Assembly (NCBI GenBank): GCA_009823395.1 | Contig: CM020512.1 | Location: forward strand, 2,161,905-2,225,904 | Direction: 5' to 3' | From: Thamnaconus septentrionalis | Taxonomy: Eukaryota; Chordata; Actinopteri; Tetraodontiformes; Monacanthidae | Length of the DNA stretch: 64,000 nucleotides | Shown here: positions 44,659 to 57,902 of the stretch, one piece after another | How positions within the stretch are numbered: position 1 is the first letter of the stretch | How the letters are laid out: each line of letters opens with the position of its first letter | Notes under the pieces: generated by a model | Seen by the model: the letters and a program-made list of their open reading frames with translations, nothing else | Told to the model about the DNA's origin: nothing | The model's database searches: none | Position numbers and translations under genes: made by a program

Positions 44659-47600
44659 ATCGAAAGTAGATATTGTCATATATCAATTTGGAAGAGTTGG
44701 ATGTGTAGGAGTGGTTGGCTTCTAGGTAAGATCCCCGAGGTTTTGCGCGGATAATTTTCAAACATCCACAGGCTCGCCGGGACAACGCGGAACAGATTTG
44801 TGCTCACAAGCTTATGACAATTAAAGAGATATGCGCCGTGCGTGCTTATGTTAATGGGCTAGTGGGCTAACCGGCTACAGCTCCTTATACAGACACAGCT
44901 CAAAGTACAGAGTGAGGAGAAGGAGAAATACATTTCACATTGCCATGGCGTTTACATCTAAGGTTTTTAGTAACATTATTGCCATAATAATACTGTTGGA
45001 ATCAGGATTTTTGTTTCCACCACATGCTTTCACCTTTCTGTGGCAGAGCCGATAGTAAACTGCTCATTCTTTAACGTGCAAATAACAAAAAAATGCACAA
45101 CTATCGAGTTTTGTTTTTTTTTTCTGTTGCAAGAGATGTGAAAATCTTCTGGATACATATTTCTATAATATCATAATGGCTCTGAATCTCGCCGAAGGAA
45201 GAGTTTGTTTGTTTTTTTTTGTTTTTTTTTTGAATAAAATTTCTTCGAGACTTACTAATCGTTGTACACTTTACAGAGACTTAAACGACGCGTTCGTGTA
45301 GAAATATTTGAGATTTTCCAAGACGTTTCCTAACAGCCTGCACTGTAGAAATGAAAGGAGGTATCTCGTTGTGGGGAGTTGTTTTATTTTTGTTAAGCTC
45401 TGTGGACACACAAGTCATTGCAATCTAATTAATAGTAAAGCTGCATAGCAGTTGTCGAATACTTCTTTTATTCATTTTTTTTGTCTCCGAGCAGAATCAA
45501 AAAACCCTGTCACGGTCGAGCAGCTGTGCCACTGAGGACCTTCAAAGAGTTTTTTGTTTTTGTTGAATCTTTTTGGTTAAGTCGACTCAGGGTCTGCACA
45601 TGCTGTACATGTTGCTAATCGCCCCTCCTCTCATTGTCCACTTTGACTTTGGAATCAGGGCAGCGTCTGTTGAGGACAACTGGACAATTCAAACCTGAAG
45701 TTCCTGGAATATACCTGCAAAGGGCTTTAGGAGCTAAACCTATAGGGACCTTCATTACCCCCAGGGAGGGAGGAAAGAAGGGTGCCTATAATGACATAAA
45801 CACACACAAAAATCACTACATTAAGAATAAGTCCTCAGTGGAGTAGTCGCTAAGAGAGTGCCAGGAATACCACCGCAGTGTGAGAGACGCTAAAAATGTT
45901 CACTGACATCTCTCCTCAGGCTCGCAATAGTGGATCAAATTAAATGTTTTTGTTTTGCAGGTATTTTTGTGCCTCGCAGCTCCAGAGCAGCGCAGTTAGT
46001 GCTGCTCAAAACGGCCACTCCGAGTCGCATTGACCAGGCGGTGTGAGTGTTCCTGATGAAAATTAAATACGCCCCAGCTCGACGTTCCAGGCTGATTATT
46101 TTATTTTCCACTGGAATGACTACACGACTGTTAGAAAAAGACATATCCTCCCAACTTTTTTTTTTTTTTTTTTTTTTACTACATTGTAATAAACGTGGAG
46201 TTTGAAAGAAGAGATGCGCCCGCCTGTTCTTTCCTGCGTCATTGTAAAGTTTTAATTGTTCTGTTGAGGGCAATCTTCGATTCTTTATAGACTAACTGAT
46301 ACGATTACAAGGCGAAATTAATATGATGGGGCATTGTTTATGTTTATAGGCTAGTTCCTGAACGTTGCAAAAAGACTCTTGAATTATTATCCAATGTGGC
46401 AATAAGGAGATTACAATCACTTATGGGACACCTGTGTAGTTTAAAATTAATTGAAAACAAAGTTGATGCCTTTGGTGGATTTTGAGCTGCAAAAAAGAAT
46501 GAAGGGGCGATACCAACGCACAGAATCTTGAAAAAAGTCCAAGGCTGGCACGTCTGTGAAAGAATGGCATTGGCATTAGTCTGTTTACTAGCCCCAGAGA
46601 CAAAAGGTTGTCTTACATGATGCATCCTGCCTCCAAGTACAAAGAAAGCAGACAGCTGTCCAGACACAGCACTTGAATTTGACCACTAAAATCCGCTCTA
46701 TGTCCACCATAAAAGCCAGAATTGCAGCAGTAACGCCAAAACCCTTTGTTCTATAGAAAACCATTAACGCTCTGAATGTCAGGAATTTGGATTTTAGCAG
46801 TAAGATATTTCACAACTAAGAGACACAACACCAAGGCGCTTTGGATCAATTTATTTGTGCTCAAAAAGAGTCAAATAACTTCCAGACACAGATTCATTTA
46901 TGTACCAACAATTCGTTAAATAAAATGATTTGAAATGCAACTTCATATTGAACGTATTAAACGCTTTTTCAAAAAGCTTAACTGTTAACGTTTTTTGGGG
47001 AAAAGAGGAGACTACTTGTGGTCGCTGGTCTGCGGCCTATTTAAACCCACATGCCGAAACATACTGCAACATTAGTGTTGTGCAGTTGCGCACAAAAATA
47101 TAATTCAAAACATCCACAAGATGTATTGGTAAAGACCAATATTTTTTTTTTTAATTTAACAACCAAGTCTAATAATAGTATTAAAAGACATTGCCTTAAT
47201 CTAACGTTGAATTTGTCAAACTTTCGATTGGGTCATTATAGGTGCACGGATTCACATGAAATAATTTCAATTTAATCTAATAGTGTGTCGAAGAATGATC
47301 TGAGAATAGCCCCGTAAATATATAAGGTAAAATTAATTTCCTGGACAATAAATAAAAACTCCAAAATTGTTTTTGAGCTAACCGCAACAGAGCAAGACAA
47401 GCAAGTCCAGTCAAAAACAATATTGTCAAATCGCTTCCTCATAATAATCAATTCGGTATTAGCGCCAGTATAAATAAGTAATGTGGTGGCATGAATAAAA
47501 GATGCAGCAGTAAAACGAAAGTTAGGGCTTCTTATCAACAAAAGGGGAGAATGTGAAGGCGTTTAAAAGACAATATAATGCTCAGCAGCTACTGGGGCGT

Positions 47601-48472
47601 CTAAATGAATGGGATCAGTCCTGCCGGCTGTGTTTAAGTTGTGGAATTTGTCACGTGTCAAAATATGGCCAGTCGATGTCCATCACTTGGCAATACCCGC
47701 TCGTGGAAGGTTTAAACTCCGGCTATTCTCGCCTTTGGTGCCTACAGGACATCAGTCAAAACGAATACGGTCCGCCATGTGTTTATTTCCAGGGGCCGGC
47801 ACACAGCACCTGATATTCCACTAGCAGTAGGACCCAGCAAAGTTGGATCCGAATGCAGCAAATGAGCAGGCAAACTAGATGCAGAATTTACACGCAATGA
47901 GTCAGTGTGTCACTCTGCAGGCCCCCGAATATCACATTTTAAGGGTATAACGCAGGGGGTCCAAATTAACATTCTGAATTTGGACGTTTTGGTTGTACTT
48001 GTATCAATAACAAATAATAAATAAACAAACAAATAACTGGAATGGAAGTCTGTGGGCTGCCAAAAAAGACGCAGTGTTGCAAACACTGGTCATTCTTTGC
48101 TTAAACATCACCGTTTAAGCACTAACTTTACGAGCACGCCTTTGGAATTTAAGTTATGTATTGCTAGCTAGCACCCATAATTACAATGGCTAACCTAGGT
48201 GTCACCCACTTGCTCAGAGGAACAAGAAGGAGTCTCGGTTCAAAAATGGCGCGTGGATGAAAGCGTTTTGGCTCCGCACGATAAATCCTTGCGCCAAATA
48301 ATACAACAGCACTCAGGACACGCACAACCGACGCACAGCGCACCGAGACACAGTAGAGCTTCTGCAGTATTAGGGTATAAGGGCTAAATGTGGGAAGCTT
48401 GTGTAATCATGTTACTGTCCCCTCATGGCCTAGATAAGTTTAATTGGATGTGAGCCGGCCAGTTAAACTTGG

Positions 48473-48473
<1 letters not shown>

Positions 48474-48528
<55 letters not shown>
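48474..48528. repeat. (TG)n microsatellite
   Basis: About 27 TG units, 27 bp before the CTT array. Confidence 0.97.
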
Positions 48529-48529
<1 letters not shown>

Positions 48530-48554
48530 CGAAGCAAAGACAAAAAAGCGTTTT

Positions 48555-48638
48555 TCTTCTTCTTCTTCTTCTTCTTCTTCTTCTTCTTCTTCTTCTTCTT
48601 CTTCTTCTTCTTCTTCTTCTTCTTCCTCCTCCTCCTCC
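48555..48638. repeat. (CTT)n(CCT)n trinucleotide microsatellite
   Basis: About 23 CTT units followed by CCT units. This gives a polypyrimidine plus-strand tract and artefactual poly-Glu, poly-Ser, poly-Phe or poly-Leu frames. Confidence 0.97.
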
Positions 48639-48925
48639 CCCATCTCCTCCTCTTCCTCTCCTATAGGCCTGCTCCCCCCTCGGTTCGGCTTTTTAGGTCT
48701 CACTGAATGCACCTAGCGTGAAGCCTTTTTTGCAGCGACACAATAGCTTCCAAGGAAGGTATGTGTGTTGCTGTTACTTTTAAAGCAATCTCCAGAGTGC
48801 ATTTGTCTTTCAACCACCGGTGCTGTAAAGCGCTGACAACAACGTGTTAACCTTTTTATTAGAAGTATTAAACGATTTCATATCTCAAGAAATCGCCCAA
48901 TAGCCTTTGACTCAAGTTCTTCTCC

Positions 48926-48926
<1 letters not shown>

Positions 48927-48970
<44 letters not shown>
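48927..48970. repeat. (TG)n microsatellite
   Basis: 22 TG units. Confidence 0.97.
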
Positions 48971-48971
<1 letters not shown>

Positions 48972-50708
48972 CGTGTGAGACCTTGGAGCCGGGGAAACGA
49001 CAAACGTGTGGTGCGTCTGTGTTTGATTAAATTCCAAAGAACCAAAAAAAGCTTGTGGCACACATTTTTTTTCTTTTTTTATTTTCTTTTTTTGCTAAAG
49101 GGTGTGATAATCTTCCCGGGGAATACCAACGTCAAAACAAAGATGAGTGTATGTGCGTAAAGCACTTGGGGGTATGGCCTGTCACACGCCGGAACATTTA
49201 AAAAGAAAGATAGTTTTAAGCGCGGTCTGAATAAAACCCATAAATTGCACAATTAATCTTCCAAAATATCCAAATCTCCCTTAAAATCAGCGATGCAGTG
49301 ATTCGAAAACCACTGACAGCTGATTAACTGTCATCACATACAGGTTTTTTCTTTTTTTTTATTTCCCGTCGGTAACGAGGCAAATGTGCACAATGCGTAG
49401 AATACGCATCACCAGCGAAGTCATTTCCAAGCACTGACTCACAGATTAAATTGTTGAATTTATTAAATAGTTTTGCATTTGATTGCCTTGTAATTTAATT
49501 GAATTTCTGTTGTGTTTTTGTTTTAAAATTCTATTTCTCGTGAATCTTCTCAAAAACCTCCACCAAAAAATAACAGCAAGGGTCCGATTAAGATAAAAAC
49601 GCAGAACCCTCAAAATCCAAATTGCCTCATATTTTATGAAACAAATTCATTCATCAACACTATGTAAACACCATCAACCGCATCTTGTATTGCTGACTGT
49701 AACACGACGCGCACTATTGCCCACTGCGGTCAAAATGCATTATTTTAGTTCGGACTGGCCTTGCTCAGACGCGGCTAACTGACCAAAATAGAAACGAGCA
49801 GAGCTTTAGGCTGCAGAGTCAGATATCCCTGAAATGCCTGTTCAAGCATTTAAGGCTGCCTGCTTGCTTTTCCGTCCGAGCTGCAGACTTTCCTATAGTT
49901 CACATTCAGAAACTGTATAGGACAGAGAGATGCCAAAAATATTTCATGATCACAGAGAAAGCAACGAATGATCCAGGCTGAAGACTGAGGCTCGGACAAC
50001 AATGGAAAACGAAATAGAACATTTAAAATGCGCGTCTTTCACGGAGACGCTGTATGCAGATGTCGCCTGTTGTGTGCGTCTGCATACTTGACCTTCAGTG
50101 AGCGTGTTGCAAGGCCGCCTTTAACACAAATCGGGGGAGAAGGTCTACGATGCAAAAAAAAAAAAATATATATATACTAATTGTTTGTGGGCAAAGCAAT
50201 CACGAGTAGTAATGCGACTAGTTGTGTGTCCGTGTGGGTTGTTTTTTTTTTAATTAATATTTTGCTGTCGTAAAATATTATGTAGGATTAGCTGGCGGTG
50301 CCACTTTGTGCACGACCAAATATTCCCGACTTAAAAAGAAATGCGCAAATTCTCAAGAAAAGCTGGGATTTCATCAACAACGCTACTTCGAAAACGATCG
50401 GATTTGTGCCGTGCAAATGAAATTGTAAGATGCTTCTTGTTTGTTTAGGTCAGAAGCAGCTGCTCCCTGGGAGGACTCTGCACGAATCGCTCACACTGCG
50501 GATTAAGGCTTGTCGAAGGTGCCAAGCTGCAGAAAAACACAACAAATTGATAAGAGACGCGCCACAGTGAGGCTGCGCTCGCCAGAAATTCATTTCAAAT
50601 CATGTCAAAATCAATATTTTGCAAAGCCGAGAAAACATTGGATTTTTGTTTTATGTTAAGCCCCGCAGCCTTTCTCTCTGCGCCTATCACGTTAACACTC
50701 GGCATCAA

Positions 50709-50729
50709 CACACACACACACACACACAC
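50709..50729. repeat. Short (CA)n repeat
   Basis: About 10 CA units. Confidence 0.9.
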
Positions 50730-51252
50730 CAACGCGCGTCCCAACAGCCTCCTGTGCGCGCGCGCACACTTCGGTGGGAATAACATTGCCGACCGTCTTC
50801 GTGCCATAAACGGCAGAAGGGTGGTGGTGTCTGGGGTTGGCGTGCGGGGGGGTGGGGGGGGGGGTCTTCGGGGTGGGGGGACGTAGACCAAATGCCACAC
50901 AAGTTCTCTGCGAAGGCCACAGAGCTGCTCGCTGACCTTTAGGACGCAGAGACAGAGAGCCATAAACAGACCTTAGCCAGTCTCAAAGTCAAACGTGTCC
51001 CAGAAGGAGTGAAAGACCTATTGTGCACGGCTGCAAAAGCAACAAACCCCGCAAACACGCCCGCCCCCGCCACCACCCTCAACCCCCCCCCCCAAAAAAA
51101 AAATCCTCTACAATTAAGACAACTCCCTTGTACGTGTTGGTTGAAACGCACAGGTTGAAAAAGGCAAATACCTGCAAACTTCGACAAGCCGTTAGTCATC
51201 GTTACTTGCCTCTGGGAGGCGGAAAATGCAGGTAAAGGCCTTACTGGTGCAG

Positions 51253-51254
<2 letters not shown>

Positions 51255-51289
<35 letters not shown>
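51255..51289. repeat. (TG)n microsatellite
   Basis: About 17 TG units. Confidence 0.96.
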
Positions 51290-51292
<3 letters not shown>

Positions 51293-52086
51293 GTCCCTTG
51301 TGAAAAAACATCTCTGAGAAAACATTGTTCGAGCAGCAGAATTTAGGGTGGGGCGGGGGAGGAGGGGTGTCAGAACGCGGTTTGAAGTTCAAGTTAAAAA
51401 AAAAAAAAAAGACGCAATCGAATTTTCGTCTGGCACATCCTCGGTGACCGGGGGGTGTTTACAAAGCCGAATTATCCCGCTGCCATAAACAAAAAATGAC
51501 TGGCTGAAACACAAAACAGTGTGAACCGTGTGAGCCATTAGAACGTCTCGGGTTGTTTTCATGCCTGTTTAGCCTTTATGTCTTTTTTAACATTCGGCTT
51601 TGTTGATAATTGCAACTGTACATTGTCGCTGCTGTGCATCAAAGTCTCGCCTCAACGCTAAACAACGGGAATGTGTAGGTTAACATACATGTTGCTGTAC
51701 CCTCTACTTTGCTTTACAAAATTAATTAACCTCCCTTGGTATTAAAACCACTTTATATTGTAGACATATAGATTCTTGGGATTCTCAAATTCTTATTCTT
51801 CTTAATTAAAACTCAAAACATTGCATGTTACTAAATACATACATATGCTGGTGCTCAAAATATCTCAGCGGCGTTATCACGACTCGACAAAAGCATTTTA
51901 GCCCAAGTCTAAAAGTAAGTAATGCTGCAGTATGGCCTTTATTATTATAATATAATAATTATTATTATAAGCAAGATCGTTGGAGATGCATATTTGAGAA
52001 CATCACGGGCATTTAATCACCACTGCCCATGTTTGATGAAGTAAAAGATAAAACACAACCTACATTAACACGTACATTCGCGATTC

Positions 52087-52088
<2 letters not shown>

Positions 52089-52138
<50 letters not shown>
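52089..52138. repeat. (TG)n microsatellite
   Basis: 25 TG units. Confidence 0.97.
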
Positions 52139-52141
<3 letters not shown>

Positions 52142-54291
52142 TGTTATTTTTAATTCAAGGGTTTTCTGCCCGCCCGTTATCATAAGATGGAAAATCTTCA
52201 TGATGATTCTATGATAAAGAAGATATACAAATGTAGGCATCTTTGCATACAAAGGCGCATGCCAAAAAGTTACGTATCAATTTTTCTATGGTATTCATAT
52301 AAACGTGCGTTAAAAAGTGTAGGTCGTGTGCAAATTAAAAAAAATTGAATTAGTGTCAGTTAAATTCAAAAAATCATCTAAGCGTATTTAATCCGATGCG
52401 TAAAGTTGTTCTTTATTTACACAGTGGCGGGTCATTTTCTATTTACACTTGTAAACGTGTTCCACAGGTCTGGCTGTGAGGCGAGTTCACGTCAGTAAAG
52501 CCGAACATCCCCGATCAAATTGTGACAGTTGTGTATTATAATAATTATAACTGTCATTGTTTTGGCCTCGGCACACTGTATTTGCACACTGACGCATTGT
52601 GAAGCATCGCCTACTAGCGCGCTCCAATAGTCACGTTAATTATAGGTATTCGCCACGCTGCACAAACATGTATCTTCTTTTCAAAACCTAAAAAGGCAAC
52701 TGCGCAATATGCTGATGCATTGGTAAAATATCTGAACACAACCCAGTCAGGAAGGTAAGAGAAATCTGAATTCCGATCACAGAGTAGTTGGTAGTAGTTT
52801 GGGTCTCATCGGACCAAAGACGTGAAGAAAACGAGTCACATTTACTTCTGGATCTTAAGTGATAAATTGATGACCGAGTTGGTACCAAGGGTACTTTGAT
52901 CAGCGATGAGCTAACGTCATCCATCATGTGTGTTTGGGTCACGGACGGACTACTGGGGAAGGCCGTTGGTCTTACAGGAGCGTCTTTCACAGTCCACTGA
53001 CTGGGGGGGACAAACATGTGATCTCGACACACGGACAGCACGACTTTGTCAGCGGACACGCTTCAGGGCAACATGTTTGACAAAGATGCATTAATGTTGT
53101 GTAAGTTCGCACATGTTCGCACAACTCTGCAGTGGTCAGTGGAGTGCTTTACACTTTTCCGCCGGTAGGGAGAGCTTTATGGAGTTTTCTCCCCATACTA
53201 TTCCACCAGGGTCTGTGCGAGGATGCACAGATCTGAAAAACACTTTTTTTTTTTCCACAACCCGGTTGTATCTCGACACAAACTACTGCTTTTCCATATA
53301 ATTATTAGTCAATAAAGTTCCTAATTCAAAGCAGAATAGGCTGTAAGACGCGGGGGAAAGTCTTGAAAAGAGGCTTCACAATGTGGAGCACCGGGGTGTA
53401 ACCCTATTACTGCTTTACAGAGCCGCTGCGTCTTTAGCCTCACTGTTATGAGCTTGTAGCATACTGGTGACACTGATTAGGTCGAACCTCAAGAGAAAAC
53501 CACAAGGAATATGTGAACACGGCTCACAATATCGAGCTGTAGCGTAGAACTACAACTTTGTGAAAGCTTTGTTTCACAAGAGCCCCTAAAATAAATGCTA
53601 AATGTGGTTTAAATGCGGCGACATGTTGCGCAAAAGAAGGCCACACTCAATCTGGGGACCAACCTGTGAGGTCCTCTATCGATTATAGTTCACAGCTTGT
53701 ACAATAATGTGCCAACAAAGCACCCTCTAAAATGCTTCCAAATGTGCCATTAGGGTTCAGATCTTGGTTTCACTGCAGCAGGGCGCGCACTGCATTCTGA
53801 AATGTGAGTTACAGGTCACGTCAAATAAAATAATCCCATCATGCAATCAGCACGAGCACGCCAATAAACGTTTCAATATTCTGTTTATTGAAGACCTTTC
53901 GCATATACATTCATATCATTATTACTTTAACAAGACAACGTAGCAATCCTTACAAGCAAAAACAAAAAACGAAAAACAAAATATATGGGAATGCAATGAG
54001 GGACGAAATCAAAGGACTACTACACAGAAACAGGATTTGCTTAAATGTCGCGCGTGTGGTGGAAAGTGAATTAAAGAAAAAATAGCCCTGAATATTATGT
54101 CATTCTTTTCAGTCCTGGCAGTATAATAAGCCAACATTTCCAACCCTTCCAACCACCGACGGGCATCATGGAATGCGCTATTGTACAATACGGTTAACAA
54201 CATAAAGCACAATTACATAGCAAGAAGAAATCCTCCAATGGGATGCAAATAGCAACGTCTGCAATTTCACATTTTTTAATCATTATTATGA

Positions 54292-54293
<2 letters not shown>

Positions 54294-54350
<57 letters not shown>

Positions 54351-54352
54351 TT
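54294..54352. repeat. (ATT)n trinucleotide microsatellite
   Basis: About 19 ATT units; reverse-complementary to the AAT array at 54476-54518. Confidence 0.97.
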
Positions 54353-54475
54353 ACAAAGTTATACACGAATACAAGTTGTGGGGAAAAGGGAGGACAACAC
54401 TGAGCACATTGCAAGGAGCGAGTACATTAATAGGTGGACCTGATGGGCCCTCCGTCCTTCCGCTCTCAAAATAAC

Positions 54476-54518
<43 letters not shown>
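54476..54518. repeat. (AAT)n trinucleotide microsatellite
   Basis: About 14 AAT units, 123 bp from the ATT array and in inverse orientation to it. Confidence 0.96.
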
Positions 54519-54519
<1 letters not shown>

Positions 54520-55841
54520 AAAATAGAATGAAAAAACACATTCTTCGGAGACGTTTGGGGGTCAAAATTACGGTGGTTTCAGCTTTTGATTTTTAAAAAA
54601 AAAAATAAAAATAAAAAGATACAAAAAGTCACCAACAAAGAACAGAAAAGTGGCCCGCAGAACATATCACATCAATAACATGCTGCAAATACATTTCACT
54701 GCAATAGCTTAATACATGACGGATGACGCGCTTTGGTCTCCTTCCAAATTAAGGCGACTCACACGTAAATAATACTGTTACATTTCTAAATATTCTCTTT
54801 CACTAGGAGAGCCGCTGGTATCTCCCAGAACTAAAAACCAGTTTACGCCCCTGTCCTGTCGCGACTGTTAGAGTCACCAGGAGGCCTGGGGGGAAAAAAA
54901 CACTTTGGATTTTTCTACTCCATAATGCAGCGAATGTTTTTATTTTATTTTTTAAAACCGTCAAAATCCCGAGAGCAGCTGCATCCTGCTTCCAAACGGT
55001 GATCTCAAGTTAAGAAAAGCAACATGCATGGCTGGGAAATCACTGCTCAGACAAGTTGAAATGCAAAAATGTTAGAGAAAGCACCTGAAGAATTTGTGTA
55101 GGCCACGAGTCAAAGTCATGGCGATTAGTATTCACTGTATAGCTTTTTTGCCCGTGCGCTCTGAGAAGGAGATCGACGTGATTACGCTGCAGCTTCACTC
55201 CTCTGTCTCCGCCCGAGGACTTCCAGACGTCCTGCCCGTGACCATGAACATGAGAACTGAAGAAAGGCCATGACTATATTCTAATGTGCGTTGAGCACGC
55301 GGGACTTGTTTTTTTTCTTCCAATCTAACCGACAACCACCTCTCTTGATGAACTGTGCGGGATCTTCTCTGTATTCAATGCAGTTTTTCGGCTTGTTTAT
55401 TGGATTTCGGATGTCGCCCTGCTTCCCTCCTTGTGTACTCCTTAGCGGGAGGGAAACGAAACAGAATGCAACTTTTCACGTATGTGTCATCCCAAAGCAC
55501 AACTATTGATATTTTTCACAGAAAAACACACACTCTCACAGCTTTTTTGTGCGACTACAATGTCTCGAAATACATATATATATATAACGGAGCTTTAAAA
55601 GCCAGACAGTGGCATTTACGTTTTGGCTCATGTAGCCCGCACCTTTGAGGAATAACAGAAAATGTTATAATATTTACCTGAAATGTAAAAAAAAAAAAAA
55701 AAAAAAATGTAATAGGTGAATAGATGCATGCATTGAAAGTAAAAAATAAAACCCAAAGGGAGCTAAGAAGGTTTTGGCTCTTTTTTTTTTATGTTTTGCT
55801 TTTGTTTTGAACTTCATATCAATTCACCTTTCGCCAAATCT

Positions 55842-56359
55842 CTAAAAGTAGGCCAGGGCTTGCTCCCTCAGCATGAGTCTCTTCTTCTTCATCCTGCGGT
55901 TCTGGAACCAGATCTTGACCTGTTGGTCGCTGAGGTTCAGGCGGTCGGACAGTTCCCTCCGTCGCTGCCTCGTGATGAACTCGTTCATCATGAACTCGCC
56001 CTCCAGCTCGGCCAGTTGCAGCTTGGAGTAGGGCTTGCGCTTCTTCCTGGTCCGGGTGTGCATTGGGTACCACGGTGCCGCTGGAGGAGAGGGGAGAGGA
56101 GGAGGATGAGGAAGAGGAGGAGGAAGAGGAGGCGGCGTGCAGGGGAATTAGTCACCACGGCTGCAAAAAAAAAATCACGGTCACCTCCAAGGTTATGAGG
56201 AGCCAGGGACACCAGTGGTTCCTGCCCTTAATGATATTAATGGATTCGAGACGCAACGTGGCTTGACTTTGGAGAAACACACGGAATAAATACGGGAAAA
56301 TAGGTAGAAGGGGGCGACAGTTCGATTCATGCTTTCTGTTCTGGTATATGAGGATGCAG

Positions 56360-56403
<44 letters not shown>

Positions 56404-57803
56404 GGGGGGGGGATTTGTTTTGGGACGTGCCTGCACTGTGGCTACACCACCCAGCTCCATTCAGGAGGCCCACTAATCTCCTAATCTAACTGATCGTGGA
56501 TGTTTCCTATTTTTAAGCCCCCCTGTGGAGACCCGCCGCCATACAGCGGTTTGTGTCGCTGAGTTTTATTGTTGCAGTTAAAGTAGCATTAACGTGATAA
56601 TTAAGACGTGCTTGCAGAATAGCCCTACACGCTCAACAAGATTCGGAGACGTATTAAAGCGACAGTTGAGCACACTGGGACGGATATTAATTCTGTTTAT
56701 GAGTCACCTTAAAGGGGATGAAAGGGGGACAAAATCCGCTGTTTCAGTGCAGTTGAGGAAAGCATCTTTAAATCACCGTCTAATTTGTTTGTAGGCAATG
56801 ATGCGGCGACATATTTGCACACACACACAAAAACCAAACACTGGTTAAATGGCATTGAAAAAGAAGAAGCTACAACTGCGCGTTAACATGGCTGCCCGCC
56901 GAGGTGGCTGTGGATGGCGATACTATCTGTAAATGTACACAACCACATGGGCGCGTAAGGCATTTTAGGGCAACCCCTAGCGGCGTTTGCTCACCATACA
57001 AGTAACCTGCACATCAATGCAACGCACGCTGCGAAAAAAAAAAAAAATGCATCCATGATGCAAATAAATAAACGCACGAGCTCTAGCGAGTGAACGATGA
57101 GTGCACGAACGTACGTTAAAAAAGAAAAGGAAAAAAAGAAAAGAAAAATAGCCGGCGACATTTTCCCATTCTTTCACACTGTGCAACGTGATGGATGGAG
57201 CGCTCACTCACCTCCGCTTGCAGCTATGTTGCCGGAGTGGCTCGCCGGTGACACCATGGTCTGCGTGTCGCTGGACGAAGCCTTGCCGCCCTCGTTGAGC
57301 AGCGACGAGCTGGAGTCCGACTCCAGCGACTGACAGGACGGCGGGTCTTGCGTCAGCTGCTCGCTGCCGTATTCATATTTGGAGAAGGCGACCGCGTTGC
57401 CAATGGCACCGTGCATGCCGTGCTCGGATGTCAGTGATGATGATGTGTCCCTCGCCCTGTCCTCCCGTTTGAGGCTGCCGCCACCTGAGCAGTTCTCCCG
57501 GTTCGCGCCGCCGTTGCTGTAGTAGCACTTGCCCTCGTCTGCCCGGGTGATTTCACACGACCGGTTGAAAGAGGGGTTAATGGACACGGGGCTGCTGAAG
57601 TAGGACTGAGAGTATCCATTGCACGGCTCCGAAGGGTTCCACGGGAGGGAGCAAACATTGTCCCTTCTCGGGTAGGAGAGAGACGGAAGCCCCGCCAGTT
57701 GTCCCCCCGAAGCTCGGAAATTCGGGAAGTAAAACGTGTCTCCGGTGTGGATGTTTACCAAAGGTCCCACAAACCCTGGATTAAGGAGATTATGCTCGCC
57801 CAT
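55842..57803 (-). CDS. hoxc12a: Hoxc12a homeobox protein (2 exons, 276 aa)
   Basis: AbdB-class nuclear transcription factor of paralogue group 12, acting in caudal patterning. Exon 1 is 57212-57803, starting [20 protein letters not shown], and is close to mammalian HOXC12 in its first 60 residues ([25 protein letters not shown]). It also keeps [20 protein letters not shown] near its end. The donor is GGA G|GTGAGT, a consensus site. Exon 2 is 55842-56080 after TCCTCCAG|CG. The join gives [22 protein letters not shown]. The homeodomain is at about residues 208-267; its helix 3 reads [16 protein letters not shown], and the short tail LREQALAYF matches group 12. Exons total 831 nt, 277 codons with the stop; the intron is 1,131 bp (56081-57211). 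An in-frame ATG six codons upstream (57821) exists, but MGEHN is the conserved start. Confidence 0.97.
56361..56401. repeat. (CA)n microsatellite in hoxc12a intron
   Basis: About 20 CA units followed by a G-run, within the hoxc12a intron. Confidence 0.96.
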
Positions 57804-57879
57804 TTCCGCGGGCCCGACCAACAGCTTCTAGTTTATTGCAATCTGACATTTAACATAGTTAAACCTGGAGGGGCGCCTG

Positions 57880-57902
57880 ATTGGCCATCTCGGGACCACG
57901 TG
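57880..57902 (-). promoter_or_regulatory. hoxc12a proximal promoter boxes (CCAAT, CACGTG)
   Basis: In minus-strand sense CACGTG (57902-57897) is followed by CCAAT (57884-57880), about 80-100 bp before the start codon. The order and 12-bp spacing equal those of hoxc9a (23105-23083). Confidence 0.5.

Larger units (their letters stand above)
44537..55841. other. Spacer between hoxc11a and hoxc12a
   Basis: 11.3 kb, the largest spacer, with no recognisable gene. 44537-44700 is the hoxc11a proximal promoter (CACGTG 44653-44658). 44790-45000 holds homeodomain-like sites (ATGACAATTAAAG, TTAATGGG, TTGCCATAATAATA). 45000-48400 is AT-rich without features. 48470-48640 and 48927-48970 are simple repeats. 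50033-50087 contains two nested small hairpins. 50800-51490 has three GCCATAAAC sites. 54294-54518 is an inverted pair of ATT/AAT arrays. The end near 55841 is hoxc12a 3' UTR, with a possible AATAAA at 54939-54944. Mammals have HOTAIR in this interval; I see nothing I can call its counterpart. Confidence 0.5.

Noticed and set aside
48440..48716. 90-aa poly-Glu or poly-Ser frames on both strands
   Set aside because: These are translations of the TG and CTT/CCT arrays.
44537..55841. A fish HOTAIR in the hoxc11a-hoxc12a spacer
   Set aside because: HOTAIR is a mammalian gene by current knowledge and no exon-like similarity could be recognised by eye.
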